DNA of 64,000 nt from Dillenia suffruticosa (taxonomy: Eukaryota > Streptophyta > Magnoliopsida > Dilleniales > Dilleniaceae): NCBI GenBank assembly GCA_033439265.1, contig JAVTVX010000021.1, forward strand, positions 15,837,001-15,901,000, read 5' to 3'. The notes below the pieces were generated by a model. That model was not told the DNA's origin and searched no databases. It saw only the letters and a program-made list of their open reading frames with translations. The position numbers were made by a program, and so were the translations under genes. Shown piece after piece: positions 1 through 12,300 of the stretch (positions within the stretch are counted from its first letter, which is position 1; the number at the start of each line of letters is the position of its first letter).

Positions 1-76
1 CTCATACTGATATTCTCTATGCTTGTGATTTCTAGAGGTAATTTGTTAAACATCCAGTAGTTTTTGCATTTTTTTC

Positions 77-410
77 ATGTGGGGTTTTCTCACATTCCTT
101 TTTCACAAAGAAAACTTCTTTTTTGCTTTTCTCGTTTTGGGTTTTTACGGTGTTATCTGTTTCCTCCTGTTTTTTTCCCTGCAATTGGTTTTCAGAGTTT
201 ATCTTATTGTCCACTCAAAATCATTTTGGGTTTTTTTGGTTTAGACGATCTGAGACCCCTGCATACTAATTTTACTTGCATTTGTGCTGACAACACACAA
301 TCTCTCTCTCTCTGTCTCTTATTCATTTCTGGGTTTCCATTTTGTGATCCAAAAAACTCACATTTACCAAAATTTCCTAGCGTTTATACACAAATTCTTT
401 TAGCTCCAAA

Positions 411-445
<35 letters not shown>

Positions 446-1641
446 ACAGTTCCTTCTCTCTTTTGCAGGGTCATTTGGAGCCACATTCACATTCGTCAAC
501 AACTGCGACTACACTGTCTGGCCCGGAATCCTCCCCAACGCAGGCTCTCCTACACTCTCCACTACCGGATTCGAGCTCCCCAAATCCTCCTCCGTTTCCA
601 TCACTTCCCCAACCGGGTGGTCAGGCCGGTTCTGGGGCCGAACCGGTTGTTCTACTTCCCAAATGGGTCAATTCCTCTGTCAAACCGGGGATTGTGGGTC
701 GGGTCAAGTCGCATGCTCCGGATCCAGCGCCAACCCACCCGCGACACTCGCCGAACTCACCCTATCCTCCAATGGCCCTAGCGGGCTTGACTTCTATGAC
801 GTCAGCCTCGTCGATGGTTACAACTTACCCATGATGGTCGAACCAAGTGGCGGGTCGGGTCTTTGTGGTTCGACTGGATGTCCTGCGGATCTGAACCGAG
901 CTTGTCCGGTTGAGTTGAGGGCGAGTGAAGGTGACGCCTGCATGAGCGCGTGTGAAGCTTTTGGGACTCCGGAGTATTGCTGTAGTGGAGAATTTGGTAC
1001 GCCGGACAAATGTAAGCCGTCGGTTTATTCGGAGATGTTCAAGACGGCTTGTCCTACATCATATAGCTACGCTTACGACGATGCTACTAGCACCTTTACC
1101 TGTAGTGGTGCTGATTATACCATCACCTTTTGCCCTTCTTCATCTCCGAGGTAATGCTCTCTCTCTCTCTCTCTCTCTCCCTCCCCACCAATCTTACAAT
1201 TTCCAAGAAGCTCGCTCTAGCCCCCACGAAAGCCCTAGAATGTAGCTGACAATAAGCACTCTATTCTGTTTGTGTCCAATATATAACAAGTTCGGTTTGG
1301 GGAATTAATGGGGTTAATTTCTGTGCTGCAGTCAGAAATCTTCAAGTTATCCGACTCCGGTGGCATCAGGGTCTACTACTTCATCAACCGAAAACGGGTC
1401 GGGTTCAGGGTCCATGGTATACGGGTCTGCAAGTGGAGCAGTTTCAGAATCCGGTGCCGGTACCGGGACGATGGGTTCCGGTGCTGAGACCGGATCCGGG
1501 ACTGCATCGGGCGTTATGTTTGCTGATGGGTCATGGTTAGCCGGGTTGGCTATGGGTGATTCAACCCGGATTATTTCTCCTTCTTTATTACAGTTTGCAT
1601 TTATGGCACTTTTCTCTATCCTGTTCTATGTTCACTTGTAA
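77..1641 (+). CDS. GPI-anchored thaumatin-like protein (PR-5 family), 3 exons
   Basis: Exons 77-149, 469-1150 and 1332-1641 join to 354 codons with GT-AG borders and consistent phases. Exon 1 gives a short signal peptide with a hydrophobic stretch (FFFAFLVLGFYG). Exon 2 holds the thaumatin domain, beginning SFGATFTFVNNC and including PTGWSGRFWGRTGC, with 16 cysteines, as expected for eight disulfides. Exon 3 is a Gly/Ser/Thr-rich linker ending in a hydrophobic tail (QFAFMALFSILFYVHL), which points to a GPI anchor and an outer plasma-membrane or wall location. Family members are linked to defence and some bind beta-1,3-glucans; this copy's activity is inferred. The start at 77 is chosen because it gives a signal peptide and a donor in the right phase. 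Only 76 bp of upstream sequence lie in the window, so the promoter is not seen. It converges on the MFS gene. Confidence 0.92.
414..442. repeat. (CT)n microsatellite before the exon 2 acceptor of the thaumatin-like gene
   Basis: A pure CT run lies 26 bp before the AG acceptor at 467-468, so it extends the polypyrimidine tract. A second CT run, 1157-1179, starts 6 bp after the donor of intron 2. Confidence 0.9.
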
Positions 1642-3467
1642 TTGTAGTTCACTCTCCCCCCACCCCCTCGGGTATCTCGAGTGAAGGTTCCAAGGCTTCT
1701 TGGTGGTCTTCAATGTTGTTTTCATTAAAAAACGTTTTGCGCTATAGGAGAGCTTTGATGATGGGGATTTGGGTTCTTTGAACCTTTTTGTTAGTAAAGC
1801 TGATCAATTTCACCCATATTGTGATCCACCCACTTCATGAATCCACCCCAAAAATCTTCAATCTCACATACTTGGAAATGTGTTCTTTTTCTTTTAAGTA
1901 TATTGTTAATATTTTCAAAGGTTCTGTTTTGTGGAGTTAAAGCTAATCAACCGTTGAAACTAGCAAAGCAAGAGAAGTTGATTAAATCAGGGCTGCCATG
2001 GAACTTCCCCCCCCCTACCCCCGCCCTCATTATAAAGTTCATCAGCTTTATCTAGGAATAGTTATTTATGAGACACCTGTTGGTTATTCTCCATGCTCAA
2101 GTCTTGGGTGACATTTGGTTCTGCAGGGTGTGGTTGGGATTCGACTGTGGTGCATGGTTTGTGTGGTCGGGCGGCTGGCCCGTTCAAAAGGAAAAGATAT
2201 ATTAAGAAAAAAACTAATTGTGAGAAAATAATGGACTTATATACTCATAATTAATCTATGACGTTAATAAAATAGAACTATAAAAAAAATTAAGTATTTT
2301 CAATTTATAATCACTTTTAATGTGAGTGTATGTATTTTTTATACTAATCTTATTTTTAATGATTAATTGATTACAACTCCTTTCCACTTCTCCCTTTTAG
2401 ATATTCCATTGTATAGGGTCATCTCGTAGGACTAGTGATTGATTGCTGCAGGAAATGAAGAAAAGTGTGGTAGGGAAAATGCCTTAAAAAATGTGTAATG
2501 TGAATATGTGGGCAGGATGGTTGGCGGGTTTTGCAAGTCACAGCTTTTGTCTTTTATCTTTGTCATTTGGAGAGCTTGATGAATACTTTAGGCCTCTGTT
2601 TAGTCATGAGTGATCACTGTGTTTTGTGGACTTTTGCTAGTGGGTTGAATTTTCTAAAATGGCACAGTAGGTGACTTCATTCTTCAATTGTGGGTCTGTC
2701 TGTCGCTGCAAACCAAAGGAGTAGAGTCATAGGGCAGCTATGGGGTTGTCATCGGCTTCATTCTTGTGAGGCAATTTCTACCCAAATCTTGAGGTTGAAT
2801 TCGCCATTTTCTTTCATGTCCCTGGAGTTTAAGATTATTTTTTTAATAAATCACATATATTCGATAATCACATTATAATTGATTAAATCTAATTTAAATT
2901 AAATTGAATTTTTAAAAGATAAAATTCTCTTTATATCTATTTTCTTCTCAAATAAAATTTGAACATAATACATTATTTAAAGAGAGTCGGTAATCACCGT
3001 TCTTCAACTCTAGTTGGAGGGCTTTATGAGCTACCTACACTTATTTAATTATTAATTTTTATAATGAGCCATTTTTAGATTTTTTTTATTTATTTTTTAT
3101 CAATTTACCTCGTTTTGTACCTCTGAGATGTAGGTTTGGGTAAGACTGAATTTCATTTTTCTTTGAATTGTAAAAATAATTTTTTTAAATTAAAATATTA
3201 TATAAATTAATTTTTTTACTTTGAAGGGTGCCGTCGAGGTTTAGCATCAACTCTTTTTTAAATCGTTGCATTTACTTTGATTGTGTGGTTGAATGGCTAA
3301 AACTCTTTTTGGCCTTAACCAAAAACCGAATATGCACAAATTTCATAATGATTCAAGACATTATCACTACAACCCAGCTTTCCTTTTTGAAGAAAAGAAA
3401 TGAATAATGTCAATATGATATTGATGGATCAAGTACTAAAACCAGAAACTTGCTTTGTGGAATAAGG

Positions 3468-3535
3468 ATTTTTTTTTTTTTTAGAAATTTAAATTTAAGA
3501 TCATCAGATTAGATGAAAAGATTTGTATTATCGAT
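3468..3535 (-). repeat. SINE-like relic, same family as the SINE at 6682
   Basis: On the minus strand it reads 'tacaaatct..gatgatc.taaatt.aaatt' and then poly-A (poly-T at 3468-3482 on plus). This matches the body of the element at 6682-6762, but the A-box part is degraded and no flanking duplication is clear. Confidence 0.45.
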
Positions 3536-4184
3536 CCTTTAGAACCCTTTAGAACGTGAACAAATGATATGTCACCCATCACAATTCAATCATGGTCCTG
3601 TGGGGGAATACTTGGCTCATAATTCAATTTTGAAACCGTAAAAAGCATCGTTATGCATTTGGTTTGGTCCTATGCACCGGTGCCCTTCGTCTTGTCCTTT
3701 ATATTATCCTCCTAATCTAATCCTTTCAAGTTTATCTTTTTTTTTTTTTTTTGCTTTCGGAGTTGATCTATTATCTGATATTTAGAGTTTTATCTCGACT
3801 AATTCAAGTCCATTCGATTGAGGTCTCTCTTAAGAGTAGGAGTCTCTCAATATAGTCGATTTCATAACTAAATTACGAGTCGAATTCGTAAACTTGATTA
3901 AGAGACGTATCAACGTTTCATGTTTATCACAAAAACATAATGAATCATGTTATCCAAAACCTAACCTTTTGGAAGAAATGATATTTATTTTTTCAAGTAT
4001 ATTTTTTATGGAGTGATCTTACCGATCAGTGTATACTTAGTATTTGATAAAATAGTTTATTTGGATTCTGTTAAATCACAGTGCAGTTGATCGGGTATTA
4101 TTGAAGTTTTTTTTTTTTTTTTTTTTTGTGTAAATACAAGTTAAATTCATTTCAATCTGGGGTAGGCATTTATAAAGAGTAAAA

Positions 4185-4275
4185 TTCTTTTGACGTCTAT
4201 TTTTGTTATAAACAAGACTTAAATTTAAGATTTTACTTGAAGGATATCAATATCCAACCATTATATTAATTAAGT
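4185..4275 (-). repeat. SINE-like dispersed repeat, copy 1
   Basis: The minus strand shows a tRNA-like arrangement: an 'AATGGTTGG' segment, a B-box-like 'TTAAATTTAAGTC', then the tail 'ATAACAAAAATAGAC'. The element at about 18765-18860 has the same layout and a nearly identical tail. The assignment to tRNA-derived SINEs is an inference. Confidence 0.35.
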
Positions 4276-4639
4276 GGTTACGGTTTTGTTAAAGAATGGG
4301 ATATGAATTAATCAAGAAAGCAATTGCAATCTAGATTCAAGAGGAAAAACACGTGAAAAGGTGAGGGGTTGATGCTTTTTCAATTAGAATTAGGAGGAAA
4401 GAATAGAGGGGAATAATCACTTTCATCCCACACCAAAGTGTGATATTAAAGTTGAAGAAGGCAAAAAAGTGTAAGACTCGCTGCATATTTGTAGGGCTAT
4501 TAGAAGATATATTATGCTTGTAGTGGATTGTTGATTGAACACTAAAACATAGGAACAAACTTCTATCTAAGGACAAGAATATTCCAAATCCTCTTTCCTT
4601 GAATTGAATTTCAAGGTGATCGTTTTCTAAAATCATTAT

Positions 4640-4745
4640 CAGATTATAATTTTTTTTTATTTTTTATTTTTTTTATTTTTTTTATGTTATAATGAGATTT
4701 GAATCCTGATTCATGATCACGTGGCGATTAGATTCTTCCCTTGAT
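4640..4745 (-). repeat. SINE-like relic with an A-rich tail
   Basis: The minus strand reads 'GGATTCAAATCTC', a good Pol III B-box-like motif, followed by a long interrupted A tail (T-rich at about 4650-4684 on plus). No complete A box or target-site duplication is visible. Confidence 0.35.
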
Positions 4746-5436
4746 AACAAAATACAATTCTCATAGTAGTACATAAACTTCACAATTGAAATATTGATGT
4801 TACACGTGTCCTGAATTAATATATATATCCGGAGACTGAGAAGATCTTGAGCAACCTAGGTCGGGTCAGAACCCTAATCTGACCCATTTTAGAATTTTCT
4901 GTTGTACCCATAGGATATATATATATATAATATCTAGTTTTAACCTCTAGGGTTTGAGCATGCCTTCTAAGTGTATTTTTTTGGTTTTTTTTTTTGGGGG
5001 GGGGGGGGGAGGGGGGCGGGTTTATTATGTAATTACCTCATGTTCTCCTTACTTTGTTCATCTTTCTTCCGCCAAGTGAATTGGCTTTTGTATTTGCTAG
5101 TAAGCCGAATTAAATAATTCCTTTCTCTTATCTATTGATGCGTTATAGCGTTATACCTTCTTTGTTATCTTCCTTGCTTTATTGATGCCTAGTTGGTGCT
5201 GGGCATATTACTTGTGTCAAATCTTATGGATAAAGGAAATAGGTGCTCTGAAAGTTTTCCTTAATACTTAATTCGACTCGAATCGAATTTAGTTGAATCA
5301 AATGTAATTACTGGGTATCATGATTTATTAAAAAAAAAGAATCTTTGCTTTGCTTTAAAAATAAACATAGAACAAGATTCCAAAAAAAAAAAAGACCATA
5401 GAACAAGAAATTTTCCATACTTGATGCATCCACTTG

Positions 5437-6140
5437 GCATCACCTCTCACTCACACATTCAGGACCAGACTTAATAGGTTTCACATAAAACTGAATGGAA
5501 GAGAAGTCTTCTGCATAGTCAAAAGTTTCAACTGTCATAATCATAACAGGATTCATAATCTGGTCATCGAACCTAAAGCCTAAAATTGACATCTAGAATG
5601 GTTTGAATGGCCCACAAAATATGCTTCTCAAATGCATTCTATAAATTAATAGTAATATGCACCTAAAAAGAAGAAAGGTGTTATATCTACCACTGCTCTT
5701 GACGAAACTTATATGCTCTAGGCATCTTTCGTTTGGCTTCCATTAAAAAAATTGGGACAACAATCATAAAAGTGAAGATAAGAAACCTCATCTTGTCCCA
5801 TATTAGCCGAAAGAACGATAACCATCATGCAGTCTTTAACCGATAACATAATCCCTAATAACATTATCTGCAAAAATATAATATTTGTTTGCTAGAGAAT
5901 CTTATACTGCAATGCGGGGTTAAAACTGCGCAAATGCAATGGATTTAACTTGTAAGCAAAAACTCTCACGGCCAAAATGCATATTCTCCATGTCTGTTCG
6001 GATCTCACTGACATGCCCTCTGTGCCTATGCAGCAGAGGACAATGCAAGCCCTTGTTAAAATCGTTAAAATCTTTCGGAATGTTATCTGTTCTTTAAAAA
6101 TAATAATTTCGATTGCTCGCCCCTGTATGTTGTATTTTAC
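5437..6140 (-). other. Exon-like blocks of an unrecognised gene or gene relic
   Basis: Three stretches on the minus strand look coding and have splice-like borders. (1) About 6120-5995 reads NIPKDFNDFNKGLHCP and continues LLHRHRGHV, followed by a possible donor (GTGAGA). (2) A 27-nt block, 5870-5844, between 'ttttgcag' and 'gttaaag' reads DNVIRDYVI. (3) 5579-5437, after 'aattttag', reads GFRFDDQIMNPVMIMTVETF and on through FSSIQFYVKPI, then a stop or a strong donor (GTGAGTG). Blocks 2 and 3 join in phase. I do not recognise the family, and no start or complete gene model can be built, so this may be a relic or chance. Confidence 0.28.
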
Positions 6141-6340
6141 TCCTAATATCAAATTTTGACACTACTCCGGCCCGTGGGTGTAACTCGCCCATTTAAATAT
6201 ATTATGCTTAGCTTAGCCCGAAGTAATGAAAAGGCTTCCAATATGTGCTGGCCCGGATACAGTGCTGTGTTGGGCCGGGCCCTGGCATCTTCATCTTTAG
6301 TAGGCCCATTATAACTACAGTGGTTGGTGTTGAAGCAAAC

Positions 6341-6937
6341 TGTTATGAAAGATGCAGCAGTGGATCAGCTGGATGATGAGATGGCAGTGGCTAAACAAAT
6401 GGCTGATGAGGTGGAGCCTAAGGGGCTAAAAGTCTATCAACGCAGAAGTAAGCTGAACTAGAAAAATTGTTTAGTAGCCAACTCTCTAAAGGGAATCTAG
6501 AGTAGTTATGGGAGGGAATATGGGGTGAAGAGGATACACAAAGTGTAAGGGATTACGTTCACCAGAAAAAAAAAAAAAAAAAGTGTGAGGGATTACTGGG
6601 AAGAGGGGGAAGATAATCTTTTCAGTAAATGGGTCAGTGTTAAGCTGAAGGATAGGGTCAAGAGACTCTATTGCTACATTCTTTTTTTTTTATATATATA
6701 AGAATTTGAATTTAGGATCATCACATCAGGGAGGGAAAAGAGATTTGTACCACTAGGCTGGACTATTGCTACCTTCTTTTTCTGTAACAAACCTCTGTCC
6801 TTCCCATTAATGGAGTATTTTTTTAACTCAATTCACTAGCTCTGCTCTTCTTCCTCCTTTCATCATACCATTTCAGCCTTGACTTCTTTTTTTTTTTTTT
6901 TTTTTTTTTTTGGTGCAGGCAGACTTGACTTCTAACA
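6341..6937. mobile_element. Solo LTR of an LTR retrotransposon (fossil), 597 bp
   Basis: The element begins TGTTA and ends TAACA, giving the usual TG..CA ends as a 5-bp inverted repeat. It is flanked by a perfect 5-bp target-site duplication CAAAC at 6336-6340 and 6938-6942. No internal region is present, so it looks like a solo LTR left by LTR-LTR recombination. It sits in a tandem repeat and itself contains a SINE (6682-6762). The superfamily cannot be assigned. The intact flanking duplication suggests a fairly young to moderate age. Confidence 0.75.
6682..6762 (-). mobile_element. Short tRNA-derived SINE inserted in the solo LTR
   Basis: The minus strand reads 'cagcctagtggtac' (A-box-like), then 'cctaaattcaaattc' (B-box-like), a TA-rich stretch and poly-A. 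It is flanked by a 14-bp target-site duplication with one mismatch, ctattgctac[a/c]ttc, at 6668-6681 and 6763-6776. At about 80 bp it is short for a SINE. Poly-A and a long duplication fit LINE-mediated retroposition. Confidence 0.65.
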
Positions 6938-7190
6938 CAAACATTAGGTGGAAAGCTTAGCCCCGAACAATGAAAAGGCTTCGAATATATGCTGGCCCGA
7001 AGACTGTGCTGTGTCAGGCTGGGCCCCAATCTATATCTTTACTAGGCCCAAATTAGCTGCTATGGTTGGCGTTGAAGCAAACCTTAAGTGGATTAAGGAA
7101 AAGGCTTCGAATACTTGTAGGCCCGAAGACTGTGCTGTGTCGGGCTGGACCCGGGCATCTATATCTTTACTAGGCCCAATCTAGGGCAGG

Positions 7191-7580
7191 CACAAAGTCC
7201 TGGCTAGGCCCAGTTCTCGCATATAAACATTTTTTTAGCTGTTTTTTGCTGGATATATAAAAGGTATTAACATATATTTATATCTATACTGTACATACCG
7301 TACATAAAAGTGTGTATCTAGCAGAACCTTTTTTTTTGTTAATATTATTTTTATTAAAAAAATAATAATGAATTTACTATATTACCCTTATATTATTAAA
7401 CCTTTTTTCTTTCTGCATGATAAATTGGAAACTAATAAAGATAAATTGAACAATTTGTTATTTTGTTGATTTGGAGTTCTTGATTTGCTCTCCATTGATC
7501 CTCCGTAAATGGCTGCAGCGAAGTGCTCGCGATTTTTTTGTTGATATCACTTCCATGTGTGTTCTACATAACCAAAAATG

Positions 7581-7654
<74 letters not shown>

Positions 7655-9330
7655 GCAAGGAAAATTGGTTAAGTACCAGAAGGTTTACCTGCAAATGTAG
7701 GACAGTTGGGGGGGTGGGGGCATCAAAAACGAAACCGCCTTGAGGAAATGACCAGCAATTGCTCTTGGGAATGACTGTACCCACACAAAAAAATAGGTAG
7801 AGTTTCCATGCCCTTATGAGAGCTCAATCTGCACCACTTATCTTCACCCAACCTATTTGTATACCTCAGATTTTCAAGCACTATAATTATTTGAGAATTT
7901 GATTTTACTAGAGAGGGAGAGAGAGATAGAAAGAGAGAGAGAACCATAAGATGCAGCCTAAAAGAGACTGAAGAAGCAGTAGGAAGCAAATGCAAAAGTT
8001 GTGTACCTTTCTTTTGGTGCCCAGGCTGTTGCTATGGCAACCTTAAAAGCCTAGGCAAGAAAACCAAAATATTTATACATATCCTAAGAATCCAAGGGGA
8101 AGACAAAGAGTGTTCAAATTTTGACCTTAAATAATTGTTGGGCTTTGCATGGACTTTGGAAACATTTATTTAATCTTCTTCAACCCTCAAGAAAGAGACA
8201 TCGATTCGCTGGTGTGGCCTCATCGATGACACCTAAATTTTTGGTCTCTAAGAATGGTTCAAACGTTTGCAACAAAAATATTTTCAACAAAATGACAATG
8301 AATTGTTCTTTGCTTTGCACTTTTGGTTTGCCACGCCACGATGGGCAGGTCTCTACTTTCTCTATGACAAGTGTTAAAGTCACCCTCATTCTTCACTTCT
8401 TCTCCTTATGGTTGCAAAGGAATAGAGTTGCTGGACAAGAAGCTCAGGTTTAACCTAACCTGGCTTAGTAAGTGCTTGCCTAAGTTTCTGCTTGGTTTGT
8501 TTGAACCACCCTATTTCTTATTAATCAATGCCTTAGTTATAGATAATGTCAAGGCCCCGGCGGCAGTGGTGGTGCCATATTGTCATGTGAAGATTGTTCT
8601 GTTTTGTTGTAGATAAATGAAAGTAAATCTTGCATGACCATAGAAAAATATGTTGAAAAATGACTTCGAAACGGAGAAGGGTTGGTAAGCTGTTGTTCCT
8701 TAACTCACAGAAGTTGTGGATCCTTTGATTGTCGCTTTAGTCATGTCTTAACCCTTCGGTTGAGGGCTCACAGGAATGAGTTTGCCATAGTTTGTTGTGT
8801 TGATTTGTTTTGGTTCTTTCAGAGCAATATTTAGAGGTCTGTCATAAAGAACTGCAGTTCACCATCTGCGTTAGAACTCTGGCAAACCAGTTCCAATCCA
8901 GATAGAATGAAATTCAACTTCAGAATTGAAACAACTACAGAATATCAATTTCCCATTATTATTTGAAGACACAAAAAGTTGCGTTGATGTGGGGTTAATC
9001 AGAGGTCCCTAACAGTAGTGCAACAAATTACTACTCACAACAACAACATAAGACATAGACACTTCCTACCGATCTTACAGAAAGGGAAGCGGTATAATGC
9101 TTCAATGTAGAGGATGTCGTGCTGTCCCTAATGGTCATACTCATGAGAGTTTGCTATACTGGTTCCTACTTCCCATCATTTGCTAAGAGAAAACACCTAA
9201 TCATGAGGAAAAAAGAAAACATCGAGGATGCACCATTACCTAATATAATCAACTTAGGATATCATTTGGTTTAAGTTCCCATCAATCCTAGGGACATTTT
9301 TCGCTACAAATATTATGCAGCCAATACGTC
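7191..9330. other. Intergenic spacer, no gene recognised
   Basis: It contains a long GA microsatellite, a second GA-rich patch near 7915-7940, and several ORFs under 115 codons on both strands (for example around 8121-8616) with no family features. The bases nearest 9331 are probably the 3' UTR of the minus-strand MFS gene. No tRNA or hairpin RNA was recognised. Confidence 0.6.
7584..7650. repeat. (GA)n microsatellite, 67 bp
   Basis: An uninterrupted GA run, the longest dinucleotide repeat in the window and likely polymorphic in length. Confidence 0.97.
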
Positions 9331-12300
9331 TCAGCTCGAACCAGATCCAGCAGCAGATTTTTCCAACTTCTTGTTTGCATAAATCCGGGAATAAACTGGC
9401 TTTGTTCTGCTTGCGAGCAGAACATCTAGACCAAACCCAACAACGGATGCAAGAGCCATGACAATAAACACCATCCTGTAGCAATGGGCTCCAATACATG
9501 TGTTTCCGGCTCCAGCGACGTGGGTTGCTTGAGCATCATACAAGAAACCGGCAAGCAATCCTGAGAAGAGGAAGGAGCCGAGAGGAAGGTTGAGGATGAG
9601 AACATTGTACACGAGACCATAATATTTGAGACCAAATAGCTCCGAGGATGTTGGCACAATGACAGCAAGACGAACACCATAACAAATCCCAACAACAATT
9701 GAACCAATGTAAAGGGAACCAGGCAATGCCATGGCCATCACAATGTACCCAATGGTCATCAGAATCTGAGAAGCCGCAGTAACTAGAGGTCTTGGTGTTC
9801 CAGCCTTACTGAAATTTAGAAAATGTCAAAGCATCGGTTAAGAGATGCATACATGTGTGGATATCTAGTAGAAGACACACATGTAAACAAGTCCAATACT
9901 TGATTTCAAGAACTGTTACAGGATCTATTTGAAGGATTATCTCGATACCGGTAAACTTAGATGGCCTCAAGCATCAATCATGAACAACAAAGAAACTTAT
10001 GCTGATGATAAGAAACAAGCAAGTTAACGACAATTGGAGCCAATTAAAATACTTTTGAATTGTCGATCAACTTCCGTATTCTTCAGTGGCATCTAAACTG
10101 TTCAAATTTCAGTGCAATCACAAGAATTTCTCAACTGATCAAGCTCTAGTATTAGTATCAATAATCTGCAATTTCCAAAACTAGGAGTTCATCATCTTCC
10201 CTAATAAGTTGGGAATGACATCAATTGTAGATAACAAGCAAGAGTATCACCTAAGATGATTTGGATATGTGTAACGAAAATCTAAAACACACCGGTAGGA
10301 GAACTAAAAATTAAATATGAAAGATTTAGTGAAATATAAGAATAGATAATTGAAAATTTGAATGCAATTTATTTGTAAAAATATAATAATTATAGATATA
10401 GTTAAAAATATGACTTCACATAGAAATAAGTAAGGTAAGAGAATTCAAACAAGTTAAATCACCTTCAACATTATTTTAAGTTTCTATAATTTTTTGTTCT
10501 TTTTTTTGTTTTAAATCTTAATTATATATATATTTTTATCTCTAATGTATTTGTCTCTTAAATATCCAACTCCAAAATTTAGGATTATAAGTACAAGTTG
10601 TTATCACCGTATCACCTGCTGCTGTCTGGCTTCCCCACTCCCCACAAAACTGAGACAGCTATGTTAGCAGCTGAAGACTGCAACCAAGGACTAATTTATT
10701 TATTTATTAATTTAATTTTGGTCAATGGTAATTGAATTACAAAAAGGTCACTCCCCCCCCCCGGGGCATAAAACCTCCCAACCCTGATACCAGAGCAATT
10801 TGATGCCCATGGTTTCGTGGTCCAAACCCAAAGCCATGTTCCCTTACAAAGATTCTAGAAAAATTTGGAACCACAGCATCTATAAAATTATAAGATTGTG
10901 TAGGTAGAATCAGAAGCTTAACAACAATGGCAAGGAAAGTGGTATAACACTCTAACAATATTTAACTTAGGAATAACAGAAATTGCAAGTGTTGGTAGTA
11001 CCACATTGGCAATGAGAAAGATATCATTTTATTTAGTCATCAGTCTTTTCGAACCACAAGTTCAAGCCCCCCCCCCAAAAAAAAATATTGACCTAAAAAG
11101 TATGAATCCTCAAAATACTAATCCCAACACTTTCTTAAGGCTGAAAAGGATCACACAACACCTATATAAACAAAGTTTTACCATGCACTCATGCAATGAC
11201 CGGAAAGTCCATATTAAAACAATAACAAAAACAAGATTGTGGAGCTTAATCTTAAATTTTGAGATCGATAGTTTAAAAAACGAATATTGAGGAGATGAAA
11301 AAATATATATAATTAAAATTTTTAAAACAAAAGCAGCGAAGATAACCAAAAAAAAAAAGCACCAAAGGAAGGAGCCTAGAAAAAGCACTAAAGTCCATAT
11401 TAACCATGGCAATAATATAGAAAGGGGTGGAACAATAAAAGCACTAAAGGAAGGAGCCTACTAGAAAAACAATAGCACAACTGTGAGACTGCTTGCAAGA
11501 TATTTTCGTCTAGGCATATTCCAGCACCACATTGTAATATTGTGCAATAGCAATTTATTTCAAGCACATCAGGTAATTCTCTTTCCAACGAAAAGGACTT
11601 TTAAGTAGGATCGTTCCTGCATTATGACCCTAATTCTATGTTTGTGGGGGCATGTAGACCGCTCTTATCAGTTTATGTTTAAGTTTGTCTAACTCCTGAT
11701 ATTCAGTTGCCAGGAATTAGAATAGATCTACAAATTCTATGATCATAACATATTCCCACAACTGCCAACGTATAAGAAAACTGTTCGAGAATATCAGCTT
11801 ACTAAATCTAAAGTTCTAATACTAAGAAGAAACCATTAATTGAGATGGGATCATCAACAAAGGGCCAGTGATGCATAGATAATAAATCATAGACCTAGAA
11901 CCACATTCATATTTAAAAATATATAAACATATATATGTACGAACCTTTCATGTAAAGAAATTGAAAAAAAAAAAGGAATTAAACAAAAGGGTCATCCTGC
12001 ATTCAGTTTAAAAAATAATTTCTTCTGTGAAAGATAATGAAAATCAGCTCACCCAACTGCTTCACTTCAGGTTAGTCTTTTGCAGTAACCGAAAAACATC
12101 AATATATTAACTTGAATATGCTAATAGTGAATAATGAACTTACTTGACAAAGTATTCGGAGACCACACCAGCACCGATGCGCCCCAAAAATCCCCAAATG
12201 CTCAAAAGTGATATGAACATGGAAACGTCTGCATATCCAAGCGCCAGTCCCATCTGCCCCATATTGTTCATGACTGTCAATCCAGTCCCCACTCCGCACA

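Larger units (their letters stand above)
1642..5436. other. Intergenic spacer, no gene recognised
   Basis: The first few hundred bases are likely the 3' UTR of the thaumatin-like gene. The rest is AT-rich with short ORFs of no recognisable content. It holds SINE-like relics (about 3468-3535, 4185-4275, 4640-4745), a poly-G tract at about 4996-5009 next to poly-T, and one copy of a dispersed GACTCGAA-type repeat near 5250-5310. Confidence 0.7.
6205..7190. repeat. Three-unit diverged tandem repeat (~145 bp unit) split by a solo LTR
   Basis: Unit A (about 6205-6340, plus 6943-6952 after the LTR), unit B (about 6953-7093) and unit C (about 7094-7190) share 'aaaaggcttc', 'tgtgctgtgt', 'ctttactaggccca' and, in A and B, 'gttgaagcaaac'. 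The units are rich in GGCCC/GGGCC words. Units A and B are separated only because an LTR was inserted after 'gcaaac'. The origin of the unit is unknown. Confidence 0.8.

Noticed and set aside
6341-6460. A plus-strand reading with coding-like residues (VDQLDDEMAVAKQMADE)
   Set aside because: It lies wholly inside the solo LTR defined by its ends and target-site duplication, so it is most likely chance.
7560-7800. Minus-strand ORF rich in Leu-Ser
   Set aside because: It is a translation of the GA microsatellite, not a gene.
8121-8616. Overlapping plus-strand ORFs of 81-110 codons
   Set aside because: No start context, splice partner, domain or conserved motif; composition looks random.
10770-10810. 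A 'ctgataccagagc' word in MFS intron 2 resembling a retrotransposon primer-binding site
   Set aside because: Only part of the PBS matches in one orientation, and no LTR end or coding relic was found beside it.
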